From an uncultured Microbacterium sp. (GTDB lineage: Bacteria; Actinomycetota; Actinomycetes; Actinomycetales; Microbacteriaceae), in assembly GCA_913774845.1 (NCBI GenBank), contig CAJYJO010000055.1, positions 1 to 43,644 on the forward strand: a DNA stretch of 43,644 nucleotides, written 5' to 3'. Positions within the stretch are counted from its first letter, which is position 1; each line of letters opens with the position of its first letter. The position numbers and the translations under genes are program-made. This document shows, in pieces, positions 10,771 through 19,729 of this stretch. Below the pieces are notes generated by a model. That model had not been told where the DNA came from, searched no databases, and saw nothing but the letters and a program-made list of their open reading frames with translations.

Positions 10771-12450
10771 TCAGTCCGTCAGGAGCGTGTCCCGAACCTG
10801 CCGGCGCAGGACCTTGCCGATGAGTGATCGCGGCAGGTCGTCGACCACGACGACCCGCTTGGGCACCTTGTAGGGAGTGAGGATCCCGCGCGCGAAGGCC
10901 CGCAACGCCTCGGCATCGAAGTCGTCCCGAGAGGCCGGGACGACGGCGGCGACGACGTCTTCGCCCGAATGCGCGCTGGGGAGACCGACGACGGCGACGT
11001 CGGCGACCGACGGATGCTGGCGCAGGACGTTCTCGACCTCGGTGGGCGCGACGTTGAACCCGCCCGTGATGATGAGCTCCTTGATCCGGTCGACGATGCG
11101 CACGAAGCCGTCGTCGTCGATGGTGACGATGTCCCCTGTGCGGAACCATCCGTCGACGAACACCGCCTCGGTCTCCTCGGGCTTGCCGTAGTAGCCCGAG
11201 AACACCTGGGGGCCCCGAACGAGGAGCTCGCCCTTCTCGACGTCGGTGGAGGGGTCGTCGGGGTCGACCACGCGGCATTCCGTGCCGGGGAGCGGCAGCC
11301 CCACCGTGCCGGCGACGCGGTTGTCGGCGACGGGGTTCGCCATCAGGACGGGGGAGCATTCGCTCAGGCCGTACCCCTCGACGAGGAACCCGCCGGTCGC
11401 CTTCTCGAAAGGCACCACGAGCGAGTGGGGCAGCGCCATCGCGCCCGAGATCGCGACGTCGGTACCGGTGAGGGCGACGCCCTTGTCCTGCGCCGCGGCG
11501 AGCAGGCGCTCGGCGATCGGCGGCACGAGCGGAAGGAACGTCGCCGGATGCTTCTTGGTCACGGCGAGCACGAGGTCGGGGTCGAACTTGGGGAACAGCA
11601 CGAGACGCGCGCCCATCGACATGGCGAACGTGAGGCACAGGGTGAGCCCGTACGCGTGGAACATCGGAAGCACCGCGTAGACGACGCAGCCTTCGCCGCG
11701 GACGATCTGCGGCACCCAGGCCCGTGCCTGGGCGGCGTTGGCGAGCAGGTTGGCGTGCGTGAGCATCGCCCCCTTGGGCGCGCCCGTCGTCCCGCTGGTG
11801 TACTGGATGATCGCGAGATCCTCGGTGCGGGGACGCGGATGCGTCTCGGGCAGAGGGGCGTGACCGGTCAGGTCCTCCCACTGCACGGCATCCCGGGTCT
11901 TCGCGTGCAGAGCCGCCCGCGAGGCGCGGGCCTTGGCCACGGGCAGGCGCAGCGCGAGGCGCGTGGTCCACGGCATGGCGCGGGTGACGTCGACCGAGAC
12001 GAGGGTGTCGACCCGGAGATCGGCGGGGAAGTCCTGGACGGTGGCCACGACCTTGCTCCAGACGATCGCGTGCTTCGCGCCGTGGTCCTCGAACTGCTTG
12101 CGCAGCTCGCGGGGGGTGTAGAGCGGGTTGTGCTCGACGACCACCGCGCCCAGGCGCAGGACGGCGTAGAAGGCGACGATGTGCTGCGGGCAGTTGGGCA
12201 GCACGATGGCGACCGGATCCCCGGCTTTCACCCCGCGCGCGGCGAGGGCCGCAGCGACGCGGGCGATCTGCGCCGACATCTCGGCGTAGGTCGTCTCGCG
12301 GCCGAAGAACTGCAGGGCGGGGGCGTCGGGATAGTCACGCGTGGACGCGTCGACGATGTCGACGAGCGAGCCGCTCTGGGTGTCGAGATCTTCGGGCACC
12401 CCCGCGGCATAGCTCGAGGTCCAGGGGCGCGGCGGATCGAAGCTCGTCAC
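10771..12450 (-). CDS. Long-chain fatty acid--CoA ligase (FadD-like)
   Basis: An ANL-superfamily enzyme of 559 residues that activates a carboxylate via an acyl-AMP intermediate and forms the CoA thioester. Motifs in order: the P-loop IIQYTSGTTGAPKGAMLTH (about residues 220-240), GYGLSECSPV, WFRTGDIVTIDDDGFVRI, DRIKELIITGGFNVAPTEVE, and the C-terminal catalytic lysine in SLIGKVLRRQ. Length and motifs fit medium/long-chain fatty acyl-CoA ligases, though substrate cannot be read from the sequence. The GTG start is supported by TAGGCT-N6-GTG. The lipoprotein gene lies 104 bp downstream on the same strand. Confidence 0.9.
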   Translation of the reverse strand: MTSFDPPRPWTSSYAAGVPEDLDTQSGSLVDIVDASTRDYPDAPALQFFGRETTYAEMSAQIARVAAALAARGVKAGDPVAIVLPNCPQHIVAFYAVLRLGAVVVEHNPLYTPRELRKQFEDHGAKHAIVWSKVVATVQDFPADLRVDTLVSVDVTRAMPWTTRLALRLPVAKARASRAALHAKTRDAVQWEDLTGHAPLPETHPRPRTEDLAIIQYTSGTTGAPKGAMLTHANLLANAAQARAWVPQIVRGEGCVVYAVLPMFHAYGLTLCLTFAMSMGARLVLFPKFDPDLVLAVTKKHPATFLPLVPPIAERLLAAAQDKGVALTGTDVAISGAMALPHSLVVPFEKATGGFLVEGYGLSECSPVLMANPVADNRVAGTVGLPLPGTECRVVDPDDPSTDVEKGELLVRGPQVFSGYYGKPEETEAVFVDGWFRTGDIVTIDDDGFVRIVDRIKELIITGGFNVAPTEVENVLRQHPSVADVAVVGLPSAHSGEDVVAAVVPASRDDFDAEALRAFARGILTPYKVPKRVVVVDDLPRSLIGKVLRRQVRDTLLTD

Positions 12451-12456
12451 CCGGCC

Positions 12457-12462
12457 AGCCTA
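12457..12462 (-). promoter_or_regulatory. -10 hexamer of the acyl-CoA ligase gene, leaderless
   Basis: TAGGCT, six bases (GGCCGG), GTG on the minus strand. Confidence 0.55.
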
Positions 12463-12511
12463 GGGTCCCGCGCGGGACGGGGTCGAGGCGGGCGGGGCAG
12501 TGCGCGCGAAC

Positions 12512-12517
12512 TAGACT
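12512..12517 (+). promoter_or_regulatory. -10 hexamer of gatC, leaderless
   Basis: TAGACT, six bases (TGCCGG), GTG. It drives the gatCAB operon. Confidence 0.6.
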
Positions 12518-12523
12518 TGCCGG

Positions 12524-12823
12524 GTGTCTGAAATCACTCCTGATCTCGTGCGCCATCTCGGTGTGCTCGCCCGGATCCAGTTGAGCGACGAGGAGGTCCA
12601 GAGTCTCACCGGTCAACTGGATGCCATCGTCGACAACATCGCGAAGGTGTCCGAGGTGGCGACCCCCGAGGTCGTCGCCACGAGCCACCCGATCCCGCTC
12701 GAGAACGTCTTCCGCCCCGACGTCGTGCAGCAGCAGCTCACGCGCGAGCAGGTGCTGCAGAACGCCCCCGACCAGGCCGACGGCCGGTTCCGGGTCACCG
12801 CGATCCTGGGGGAGGAACAGTGA
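12524..12823 (+). CDS. gatC: GatC subunit of Asp/Glu-tRNA amidotransferase
   Basis: The small (99-residue) subunit that wraps around and stabilises GatA-GatB, the complex that converts Glu-tRNA(Gln) and Asp-tRNA(Asn) to the amidated forms. Recognisable features are [17 protein letters not shown] near the N-terminus, the [16 protein letters not shown] helix, and [20 protein letters not shown] in the C-terminal half. It starts with GTG six bases after TAGACT. Its TGA stop overlaps the GTG start of gatA by four bases, indicating coupled translation. Confidence 0.95.
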   Translation: MSEITPDLVRHLGVLARIQLSDEEVQSLTGQLDAIVDNIAKVSEVATPEVVATSHPIPLENVFRPDVVQQQLTREQVLQNAPDQADGRFRVTAILGEEQ

Positions 12824-14361
12824 GCGATCTCACGCGCCTGACCGCTGCCGACCTGGCATCCGCCCTGTCGAGCAAGGAGGTGTCGAGCGTCGAGGCGACG
12901 CAGGGGCACCTCGACCGCATCGCCGCCGTCGACGGCGACGTCCACGCCTTCCTGCACGTGAGCGACCATGCCCTCGAGGTGGCGGCCGACATCGACCGTC
13001 GTCGCGCGGCCGGCGAGCAGCTCCACGAGCTCGCGGGCGTCCCGCTCGCGGTGAAGGACGTGCTCGTCACGACCGACATGCCCTCGACCAGCGGATCGAA
13101 GATCCTCGAGGGGTACATGTCGCCGTACGATGCGACGGTCGTCGCGCGCTCGCGCGCCGCGGGTCTCGTGCCGCTCGGCAAGACCAACATGGACGAGTTC
13201 GCGATGGGGTCCTCCACGGAGTTCTCGGCGTACGGCCCCACCCGTAACCCCTGGAACCTCGACCGCATCCCCGGCGGCTCGGGCGGGGGCTCGGCCGCGG
13301 CCGTCGCCGCCTTCGAAGCGCCCTTGGCCCTCGGCTCCGACACGGGCGGCTCGATCCGTCAGCCCGCTCACGTCACCGGCACGGTGGGCGTCAAGCCGAC
13401 CTACGGCGGTGTGAGCCGCTACGGCGCGATCGCGTTGGCATCGAGCCTCGACCAGGTCGGTCCGGTCACCCGCACCGTCCTCGACGCGGGCCTGCTTCAC
13501 GACGTCATCGGCGGGCACGACGCCAACGACTCCACCTCGCTGTCCGACGAGTGGCCGTCGTTCGCCGCCGCCGCCCGCGAGGGTGCGAGCGGTCAGGTGC
13601 TCAAGGGCCTCAAGGTCGGCGTCATCCGCGAGCTCGACGACCGCGGCTTCCAGAAGGGCGTGTCGGATTCGTTCCGTGCGTCGCTGGCGGCCATGGAAGC
13701 CCAGGGCGCCGAGATCGTCGAGATCAGCGCCCCGCATTTCGAGTACGGTGTCGCCGCCTACTACCTCATCCTCCCGGCCGAGGCCTCGAGCAACCTCGCG
13801 AAGTTCGACTCGGTGCGCTTCGGCCTTCGCGTGAACCCGCAGGGGGCCGCAACGGTCGAGAACGTCATGGCCGCCACTCGCGACGCGGGCTTCGGTCCCG
13901 AGGTCAAGCGCCGCATCATCCTGGGCACCTACGCGCTGTCCGCGGGCTACTACGACGCGTACTACGGCAGCGCCCAGAAGGTCCGCACGCTCATCCAGCA
14001 GGACTTCGATGCCGCGTTCGCGCAGGTCGACGTCATCGCGACGCCGTCGGCGCCGACCACGGCGTTCCGCCTGGGCGAGAAGATCGACGACCCGCTGCAG
14101 ATGTACCTCAACGACATCACCACGATCCCGGCGAACCTCGCCGGCGTCCCGGGCATCTCGATCCCGAGCGGGCTCGCCGAAGAGGACGGCCTGCCCGTCG
14201 GCATCCAATTCCTGGCCCCCGCCCGCGAGGACGCCCGTCTCTACCGCGTCGGCGCGGCCCTCGAGGCGCTTCTCGTCGACCAGTGGGGCGGACCGCTGCT
14301 CGACAAAGCCCCTTCCCTCACCCTTCGACAGGCTCAGGGACCGAAAGCAGGAATGATCTGA
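12820..14361 (+). CDS. gatA: GatA, amidase subunit of Asp/Glu-tRNA amidotransferase, with repeat-derived C-terminal tail
   Basis: Glutaminase/amidase subunit that releases ammonia from glutamine and channels it to GatB. The 513 residues include the Ser-cisSer-Lys triad: lysine in LAVKDVL, the glycine-serine signature [13 protein letters not shown], and the nucleophile region [12 protein letters not shown]. The C-terminus after LLDKAP is unusual: [14 protein letters not shown] is encoded by a palindromic repeat, CCCTTCGACAGGCTCAGG, inserted at the end of the gene. The TGA stop overlaps the gatB ATG (TGATG), so coupling was retained. Function is certain; the extended tail is probably neutral. 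Confidence 0.96.
   Translation: MSDLTRLTAADLASALSSKEVSSVEATQGHLDRIAAVDGDVHAFLHVSDHALEVAADIDRRRAAGEQLHELAGVPLAVKDVLVTTDMPSTSGSKILEGYMSPYDATVVARSRAAGLVPLGKTNMDEFAMGSSTEFSAYGPTRNPWNLDRIPGGSGGGSAAAVAAFEAPLALGSDTGGSIRQPAHVTGTVGVKPTYGGVSRYGAIALASSLDQVGPVTRTVLDAGLLHDVIGGHDANDSTSLSDEWPSFAAAAREGASGQVLKGLKVGVIRELDDRGFQKGVSDSFRASLAAMEAQGAEIVEISAPHFEYGVAAYYLILPAEASSNLAKFDSVRFGLRVNPQGAATVENVMAATRDAGFGPEVKRRIILGTYALSAGYYDAYYGSAQKVRTLIQQDFDAAFAQVDVIATPSAPTTAFRLGEKIDDPLQMYLNDITTIPANLAGVPGISIPSGLAEEDGLPVGIQFLAPAREDARLYRVGAALEALLVDQWGGPLLDKAPSLTLRQAQGPKAGMI
14321..14342. repeat. Dispersed palindromic repeat inside the 3' end of gatA
   Basis: The 22-base sequence starting CCCTTCGACAGGCTC and ending AGGGACC is a copy of the repeat seen at 38785-38809 and 38880-38904, which carry G for A at one position. 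It is translated in frame as the last residues of GatA. The type is familiar as a dispersed repeat in many GC-rich genomes. Confidence 0.8.
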
Positions 14362-15875
14362 TGGCGAAAGATGCCCTGATGGACTTCGACGAGGCGCTCG
14401 AGATGTTCGAGCCCGTCCTCGGCTTCGAGGTGCACGTCGAGCTGAACACCGCGACCAAGATGTTCTCGTCGGCGCCCAACCCCGCCAACGAGGAGAACCA
14501 CGGGGCCGAGCCGAACACGCTCGTCGCTCCGGTCGACATGGGCCTGCCGGGCGCCCTCCCGGTCGTGAACCAGGAGGCGATCCGCTCGTCGATCAGCCTG
14601 GGTCTCGCGCTCGGGTGCTCGATCGCGCCGTCGAGCCGCTTCGCGCGGAAGAACTACTTCTACCCCGACCTCGGCAAGAACTATCAGATCTCGCAGTACG
14701 ACGAGCCGATCGCCTTCGAGGGCTCGGTCGAGGTCGAGCTCGAAGACGGCACGATCGTCACCGTGCCGATCGAGCGCGCGCACATGGAAGAGGATGCCGG
14801 CAAGCTCACCCACATGGGCGGGTCGACCGGTCGCATCCAGGGCGCCGAGTACTCGCTCGTCGACTACAACCGCGCGGGCGTCCCGCTCGTCGAGATCGTC
14901 ACGAAGCCGATCTTCGGCGCGGAGCACTCGGCTCCCGCGTTGGCGAAGGCGTACGTCGCGACGATCCGCGACATCGTGCGCGGTCTCGGCATCTCGGAGG
15001 CCAAGCTCGAGCGCGGCAACCTCCGTTGCGACGCGAACGTCTCGCTGCGCCCCCGCGGTCAGGAGAAGCTCGGCACGCGCACCGAGACGAAGAACGTCAA
15101 CTCGATGCGTTCGGTCGAGCGGGCGGTCCGCTACGAGATCCAGCGTCAGGCCGCGATCCTCGCCAAGGGCGGGACGATCACGCAAGAGACGCGGCACTGG
15201 CACGAGGACACCGGGCGCACGTCTCCCGGTCGCCCCAAGTCGGATGCTGACGACTACCGGTACTTCCCCGAGCCCGACCTGCTGCCCGTCGTGCCCGCAC
15301 CCGAGCTGATCGAGGAGCTGCGCGCAGCCCTGCCCGAGCCGCCCGCCGCCCGTCGCCGCCGGCTGAAGGCCGAGTGGGGCTTCACCGACCTCGAGTTCCA
15401 GGACGTCGCCAACGGCGGCCTGCTCGACGCCGTGGCCGAGACGATCGCCGCGGGAGCCGCTCCCGCCGCGGCCCGCAAGTGGTGGACGGGCGAGATCACC
15501 CGCGTGGCCAACGCACAGGAGCGCGACGCAGAAGACCTCGTGTCTCCCGAGAACGTCGCTGCTCTGCAGAAGCTGGTCGACGCCGGAACCCTCACCGACA
15601 AGCTCGCGCGCCAGGTGCTCGAGGGCGTCATCGCCGGCGAGGGAACCCCGCAAGAGGTCGTCGATGCGCGCGGACTCGCGGTCGTCTCCGACGACGGCGC
15701 GCTCATCGCCGCCATCGACGAGGCCCTCGCCGCGCAGCCCGACGTGCTTGCGAAGATCCGCGACGGCAAGGTCCAGGCCGCCGGTGCCGTCATCGGTGCG
15801 GTCATGAAGGCGATGAAGGGCCAGGCCGACGCCGCGCGCGTGCGCGAGCTCGTGCTGGAGCGCGCCGCACAGTAA
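14361..15875 (+). CDS. gatB: GatB subunit of Asp/Glu-tRNA amidotransferase
   Basis: The 504-residue kinase-like subunit that phosphorylates the tRNA-bound Glu or Asp and accepts ammonia from GatA. Family landmarks: [16 protein letters not shown] near residue 21, the zinc/ATP region [45 protein letters not shown], and [15 protein letters not shown]. The C-terminal YqeY-like tail (EEVV-type helices, about 400-504) ends in VLERAAQ. It starts on the last base of the gatA stop codon and is followed by a strong hairpin, so gatCAB is one transcription unit. Confidence 0.96.
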   Translation: MAKDALMDFDEALEMFEPVLGFEVHVELNTATKMFSSAPNPANEENHGAEPNTLVAPVDMGLPGALPVVNQEAIRSSISLGLALGCSIAPSSRFARKNYFYPDLGKNYQISQYDEPIAFEGSVEVELEDGTIVTVPIERAHMEEDAGKLTHMGGSTGRIQGAEYSLVDYNRAGVPLVEIVTKPIFGAEHSAPALAKAYVATIRDIVRGLGISEAKLERGNLRCDANVSLRPRGQEKLGTRTETKNVNSMRSVERAVRYEIQRQAAILAKGGTITQETRHWHEDTGRTSPGRPKSDADDYRYFPEPDLLPVVPAPELIEELRAALPEPPAARRRRLKAEWGFTDLEFQDVANGGLLDAVAETIAAGAAPAAARKWWTGEITRVANAQERDAEDLVSPENVAALQKLVDAGTLTDKLARQVLEGVIAGEGTPQEVVDARGLAVVSDDGALIAAIDEALAAQPDVLAKIRDGKVQAAGAVIGAVMKAMKGQADAARVRELVLERAAQ

Positions 15876-15880
15876 GACAC

Positions 15881-15929
15881 CGGATGCCATGACCCCGCCG
15901 CTTCGCGCGGCGCGGGGTCGTGGCATCCG
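15881..15929 (+). terminator. Terminator hairpin after gatB
   Basis: An 18-base stem with one non-matching position: CGGATGCCATGACCCCGC against GCGGGGTCGTGGCATCCG. The stem carries the GGATGCC heptamer on both arms. It begins five bases after the gatB stop. Confidence 0.8.
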
Positions 15930-16083
15930 TCGTTCTTCCGCGCGGTTCGTCGGCGCGATCGCATCCTCAGTGATCCGCGCACCTTCCGCGGTTCTCTCGC
16001 GTTGCGGACTGAGGGTGTGCGGATCGTCGAGCTTCGGCCAGGGCCCCGGCCCGATGTCGGAGGTCCGAGGGAGAATGGATGCC

Positions 16084-17340
16084 ATGGGACGAGGCGACGG
16101 AACGGGGCGCATCGTCTCGCGCCCCGACGCCGACGACAGCGGCACCGGCATCCTGCACGTCGACATGGACGCGTTCTTCGCGTCGGTGGCGGTGCTCGAC
16201 GATCCGTCCCTAGCCGGGAAGCCGCTGATCATCGGCGGATCCGAGGGGCGCGGGGTCGTCTCCAGCGCCTCGTACGAGGCACGCCGCTACGGCGTGAAGT
16301 CGGCGATGCCGGTCGCGATCGCGCTCCGCCTGTGCCCGACGGCGATCGTCGTCAACCCGCCATACCACCGCTACACCGAGATGTCGCGGCAGGTCATGGC
16401 GATCTTCCACGACGTCACCCCTCTCGTGGAGCCGCTGTCGATCGACGAGGCATTCCTCGACGTCCGCGGCGCCCGCCGCTTGTGGGGGAGCCCGGGCACG
16501 ATCGCGCGCGATCTGCGCGCGCGCGTCAAGGCCGAGACGGGCCTCACCTGCAGTATCGGCGTCGCCGCGACCAAACACGTCGCCAAAATGGCCTCCACGA
16601 TCTCCAAACCCGACGGCCTGCTCGTCGTCGCCGCGGCCAATACCGAGGCGTTCCTGCGTCCGCGATCGGTGCGGGCGCTGTGGGGCGTAGGCCCCAAAGC
16701 CGCGGAGGCGCTCGAGTCTCGTGGCATCCGGCTCGTCTCCGACATCCTCGACACCCCGCGCCACGCGCTCGATCAGGTGCTCGGGTCGGCGATGGGGGAG
16801 CGCATCTGGCACCTCTCCCGCGGGATCGACGCGCGCGAGGTGCACACGGGCCGGTCCGAGAAGAGCGTCGGGCACGAAGAGACCTTTCATACCGACATCT
16901 CCGATACCCGCCTGCTACACGTCGAGCTGCGGCGGCTCGCCGACCGCGTCGGCGCACGCCTGCGCGGCCAGCAGTACGAGGCATCGACGATCTCGATCAA
17001 GGTGCGCTTCTCAGACTTCACGACGCTCAGTCGTTCACGCACCCTGAAAGAGCCCACGTCCGTCGGCCAGCGGATCGGCGATGCCGCGATCGAGTTGTTC
17101 GACTCCATCGACCGCCGGCAGGCCGTGCGCCTCGTCGGCGTGCGCGGAGAGAATCTCAAGCCCGCGGCGATGGCGGCGACCCTCTGGGACGACGACGCCG
17201 AGTGGCGCCGGGTCGAGGGCGCCCTCGACGGTGCTACCGCCCGCTTCGGGCGCGGCGCGGTGACGCGGGGGTCCCTCCTCGGGCCGTCACGCGGCGGGGG
17301 AGCCCTGCCGACGAACCCGCGGCCGTCGTACGACCACTGA
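16084..17340 (+). CDS. dinB: DNA polymerase IV (DinB, Y-family)
   Basis: Error-prone translesion polymerase of 418 residues. The catalytic carboxylates are in HVDMDAFFASV (near residue 25) and SIDEAFLDV (about 122-130). KPLIIGG, SSASYEARRYGVKSAMP, CSIGVAATKHVAKMAS and the little-finger region are all in order. Two in-frame ATGs exist, 16075 and 16084. The second is preferred because GAGAAT ends seven bases before it and the GAGGG ribosome-like site is too close to the first. The C-terminus ends in a proline-rich tail without an obvious QL(S/D)LF-type clamp motif. No LexA box was identified upstream. Confidence 0.93.
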   Translation: MGRGDGTGRIVSRPDADDSGTGILHVDMDAFFASVAVLDDPSLAGKPLIIGGSEGRGVVSSASYEARRYGVKSAMPVAIALRLCPTAIVVNPPYHRYTEMSRQVMAIFHDVTPLVEPLSIDEAFLDVRGARRLWGSPGTIARDLRARVKAETGLTCSIGVAATKHVAKMASTISKPDGLLVVAAANTEAFLRPRSVRALWGVGPKAAEALESRGIRLVSDILDTPRHALDQVLGSAMGERIWHLSRGIDAREVHTGRSEKSVGHEETFHTDISDTRLLHVELRRLADRVGARLRGQQYEASTISIKVRFSDFTTLSRSRTLKEPTSVGQRIGDAAIELFDSIDRRQAVRLVGVRGENLKPAAMAATLWDDDAEWRRVEGALDGATARFGRGAVTRGSLLGPSRGGGALPTNPRPSYDH

Positions 17341-17391
17341 CACGGGGCCTCGGCCGACGCAACGCCCCTGGGCTCGTCCGGGCCGGCCCGC

Positions 17392-17397
17392 TACGGT
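17392..17397 (+). promoter_or_regulatory. -10 hexamer, leaderless, GerW-like gene
   Basis: TACGGT, six bases (GGGCCT), ATG. Confidence 0.5.
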
Positions 17398-17403
17398 GGG
17401 CCT

Positions 17404-17724
17404 ATGCCCAACATCGCATTGGAACTCGGCAAGCAGGCCACCCGCTACGGCGTCACCTCGGCCTACGGCGAACAGCAGGACGTCGACGGCGTGCGCATCG
17501 TCCCCGTCGCCCTCACCTGGGCCGGCTTCGGCGGCGGCTCCGATGAGCAGGGCAACGGGGGTGGCGGCGGAGGCGGCTACACGCTCCCGCTCGGTGCCTA
17601 TATCCGCCGCGGCGACGACCTGCGCTTCGACCCGAACCTGGTCGCGCTGCTCGCCGTCGGCATCCCGTTCGTGTGGGTCGCCGGTCGCGCCCTCAGCCGT
17701 GTCATCCGCGCCCTCAAGAAGTAA
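17404..17724 (+). CDS. Small GerW/YtfJ-like protein
   Basis: A 106-residue protein. The middle has GVRIVPVALTWAGFGGGS, then a poly-glycine stretch (about 56-61), then LPLGAYIRRGDDLRFDP, and finally one hydrophobic segment (VALLAVGIPFVWVAG) with a basic tail, RVIRALKK. The beta-strand plus glycine-rich loop layout resembles the spore protein YtfJ/GerW, of which short versions occur in non-sporulating bacteria. It is probably a membrane-tethered cytoplasmic protein of unknown role. A kinase-like gene follows 34 bases downstream. Confidence 0.7.
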   Translation: MPNIALELGKQATRYGVTSAYGEQQDVDGVRIVPVALTWAGFGGGSDEQGNGGGGGGGYTLPLGAYIRRGDDLRFDPNLVALLAVGIPFVWVAGRALSRVIRALKK

Positions 17725-17758
17725 CGCGGATCCGGTCGACGACGCCCTCACTGCGGCG

Positions 17759-18292
17759 GTGTCCGCGGTAGCAGCGCGTGTCGCGCGCGTCGGCGCGGCC
17801 AACCCGGTCGTGATCGTCGACGGCCGCAGCGGCGCGGGGAAGAGTTCTCTCGCTCGCCGCCTGGTCGCCGCCTGGCCGGGGCGCGGTCGCGTGCAGCTCG
17901 TCGCTCTCGACGACCTCTATCCGGGGTGGGACGGCCTCGCCGAGGGGGTCGAGTACGCGCGCGAGACCATCCTCCTGCCCCACGGGCGCGGTCTCGTCGG
18001 CGTCTGGCAGCGCTGGGATTGGGAGCTCGGACAGCGCGCGGAGGCCTACGCGGTCGACCCGTCGCTCCCGCTCGTCGTCGAGGGAGCGGGACTGCTGACC
18101 CCGGAGGCCGCGCGGCTCGCCGACGTCACCGTGTGGATCGAGGCGCCCCTGCCGTCGCGCCGCACCCGTGCGCTCGACCGCGACGGCGACACGTACCGAC
18201 CGCACTGGGACCGGTGGGCGCGTCAAGAGGACGCGCACATCGAGGCCCACCACCCGGCCGCGGCCGCGAACGTCGTCGTCCGCATCCCGTGA
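17759..18292 (+). CDS. P-loop ATP-binding protein, uridine kinase-like
   Basis: A 177-residue protein with Walker A GRSGAGKSS near the N-terminus, LVALDDLYPGWDGL at the position where uridine kinases have their Asp-containing acceptor region, LVVEGAGLL as a Walker B-like strand, and ARQEDAHIEAHHP near the C-terminus. This is typical of small uridine kinase/AAA-like P-loop proteins of actinobacteria; the substrate is unknown. The GTG start is the first usable one after the upstream stop and places Walker A about 18 residues in. It ends 15 bases before the convergent DUF2017 gene. Confidence 0.78.
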   Translation: MSAVAARVARVGAANPVVIVDGRSGAGKSSLARRLVAAWPGRGRVQLVALDDLYPGWDGLAEGVEYARETILLPHGRGLVGVWQRWDWELGQRAEAYAVDPSLPLVVEGAGLLTPEAARLADVTVWIEAPLPSRRTRALDRDGDTYRPHWDRWARQEDAHIEAHHPAAAANVVVRIP

Positions 18293-18307
18293 CGTCTCGT
18301 GGCGGGC

Positions 18308-18790
18308 TCAGCCTCGGTCGAGGGCCGTCATGAGACCGTCGAGACGGTAGCCGATCCAGTCGTAGACGCCGAAGCGCGGATCGTCGGGATGGTGGTCGTC
18401 GTCGGTCTGGATGCCGAGCCGCGTCGCCAGCACCAACCGCACGGCCGCGAGGGTCCGCATCCACGCGAGAGCCTCGGTCTCGCCGAGGGCGACCGCGATG
18501 GCGGCATCCGGGTCGCTTTCGGGATCGAGGTCGGCACCGTCATGGCCGAGTGTCCGCAGCACCGTCGCCGCGTCATCCGCGCGCCGCTGCAGCAGATCGG
18601 CCCCCGTCAGGCGACGGAACTCGCGACTCGCCTGGGCGTCGTCGGGGTAGGCGTCCGGGAGCAACCGGGTGACGGCCGGATCGGTGTCGGCGCGCGTCTC
18701 GGCGAGGAGGTCGCGAAATTGCCCCACGATCCCGGCGAGGTGGAGCGCCTCGAGTCCGCTGACCTCCATCACGACGATCCGTTCGCTCAC
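18308..18790 (-). CDS. DUF2017 domain protein
   Basis: A 160-residue protein of the DUF2017 family, regularly found after clpS in actinobacteria; its function is not known. It is acidic and mostly helical (LHLAGIVGQFRDLLAETR, ALAWMRTLAAVRLVLATRLG), and the end carries DWIGYRLDGLM. The GTG start overlaps the clpS stop by four bases, giving coupled translation. By association it may act with ClpS in substrate delivery to the Clp protease, but that is inference from context only. Confidence 0.85.
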   Translation of the reverse strand: MSERIVVMEVSGLEALHLAGIVGQFRDLLAETRADTDPAVTRLLPDAYPDDAQASREFRRLTGADLLQRRADDAATVLRTLGHDGADLDPESDPDAAIAVALGETEALAWMRTLAAVRLVLATRLGIQTDDDHHPDDPRFGVYDWIGYRLDGLMTALDRG

Positions 18791-19089
18791 GCGGGGTCCT
18801 TCCTCACGGTGGCCCACAGGCCGTAGTCGTGCATCGCCTGGGTGTGCGCCTCCATGACCTCTCGCGGACCGCGGGCGACGACCGCGTGACCGTCGTGGTG
18901 CACGGAGAGCATCAGGCGATGAGCGGTCGCGGCATCGAAGCCGAAGTACGAGCGGAACACGTGCGTCACGTAGCTCATCAGGTTGACCGGATCGTTCCAC
19001 ACCACGGTCTGCCACGACGCCGGCGGCATCGAGGAGGTGTCGCGCTCGAGGTCGGCGTCGAGGTCGGGTGTCGCGAGCCCCGCCATCAT
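18787..19089 (-). CDS. clpS: ClpS, adaptor for ClpAP/ClpCP protease
   Basis: A 100-residue adaptor that binds N-degron substrates and hands them to the Clp ATPase. The core is clear: WQTVVWNDPVNLMSYVTHVF, the helix following it, and VHHDGHAVVARGPREVMEAH near the C-terminus. Start choice: the ATG at 19089 overlaps the stop of the metallopeptidase gene (ATGA); an upstream GTG at 19095 and an ATG at 19086 are alternatives. It is the middle gene of a three-gene overlapping unit with a metallopeptidase and DUF2017. Confidence 0.92.
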   Translation of the reverse strand: MMAGLATPDLDADLERDTSSMPPASWQTVVWNDPVNLMSYVTHVFRSYFGFDAATAHRLMLSVHHDGHAVVARGPREVMEAHTQAMHDYGLWATVRKDPA

Positions 19090-19463
19090 GCCCACCCCAG
19101 GTCGTGCAGCTTCTCGTCGTCGATGCCGTAGAAGTGGGCGATCTCATGCACGAGGGTGGTGTGGATCTCGTCGCGCAGCTCGTCTTCGTCGGCGCAGGCG
19201 GCCAGGTGCGGCTCCCGGTACAGGATGATGCGATCGGGGAGTTCGCCGACGCCGTAGCGGTCGCGCTCGGTCAGAGCCCAGCCGTCGTACAGGCCGAGGA
19301 GGTCGAGCGAGCCATCCTCGGGACGGTCTTCCACGACGAACACGACGTTGTCCAAACCCTCGACCATGTCGTCGGGCAGCTGGTCGAGCTCGTCGACCAC
19401 CAGAGCCTCGAACGCCTCGGCATCGAGAGACAAGGCGGGGCGTGCGTCGACGTGGTCGTTCAC
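19086..19463 (-). CDS. Zincin-like metallopeptidase family protein
   Basis: A 125-residue protein of the small minimal-zincin metallopeptidase family. It carries the zinc motif HEIAHFYGIDD (HExxH followed by an Asp-rich segment) near the C-terminus and ELPDRIILYREPH before it. No signal peptide, so it is cytosolic. Whether it is an active peptidase is not shown. It overlaps clpS and is first in that unit, so it may take part in the same proteolytic process. A strong hairpin (19571-19612) separates it from the tRNA-His gene upstream. Confidence 0.86.
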   Translation of the reverse strand: MNDHVDARPALSLDAEAFEALVVDELDQLPDDMVEGLDNVVFVVEDRPEDGSLDLLGLYDGWALTERDRYGVGELPDRIILYREPHLAACADEDELRDEIHTTLVHEIAHFYGIDDEKLHDLGWA

Positions 19464-19570
19464 GGCGGGCCTCCCGGGGGGTTTCGGGCCGGTGCGGAGC
19501 GCGCCGGCCCCGTCGGTCGATTCTACGGCGGGGGAGAAGCGGGCGGCGGGATACCGGCCCGTCCGATGAA

Positions 19571-19612
19571 CGACGAAGGCCCGGAGAGCACTGCTCTGCC
19601 GGGCCTTCGTCG
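19571..19612. terminator. Terminator hairpin after tRNA-His
   Basis: A 14-base perfect stem, CGACGAAGGCCCGG with CCGGGCCTTCGTCG, containing an inner AGAG/CTCT stem in its loop. It lies just past the 3' end of the tRNA gene and should end tRNA-His transcription. Confidence 0.8.
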
Positions 19613-19620
19613 TCTCTTGG

Positions 19621-19693
19621 GGTGGCTAACGGGACTTGAACCCGCGACCCCCGCGACCACAACGCGGTGCTCTACCAACTGAGCTATAGCCAC
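19621..19693 (-). tRNA. tRNA-His (anticodon GTG)
   Basis: The minus strand folds as a tRNA: acceptor GTGGCTA with TAGCCAC, D arm TAGCTCAGTTGGTAGAGC, anticodon stem CCGCG/CGCGG around the loop TTGTGGT, and T arm GCGGG-TTCAAGT-CCCGT. The base before position 1 (19694) encodes G, giving the extra G-1 required in tRNA-His, opposite the C discriminator. CCA is not encoded. Confidence 0.97.
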
Positions 19694-19729
19694 CATGTGT
19701 CTGCCGAAGAAGACAACTGAACGATTATG

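Noticed and set aside
16075-17340. dinB starting at the ATG at 16075
   Set aside because: GAGAAT lies seven bases before the ATG at 16084, fitting the leaderless pattern, while the purine-rich site is only two bases from 16075; the three extra residues do not affect the call.
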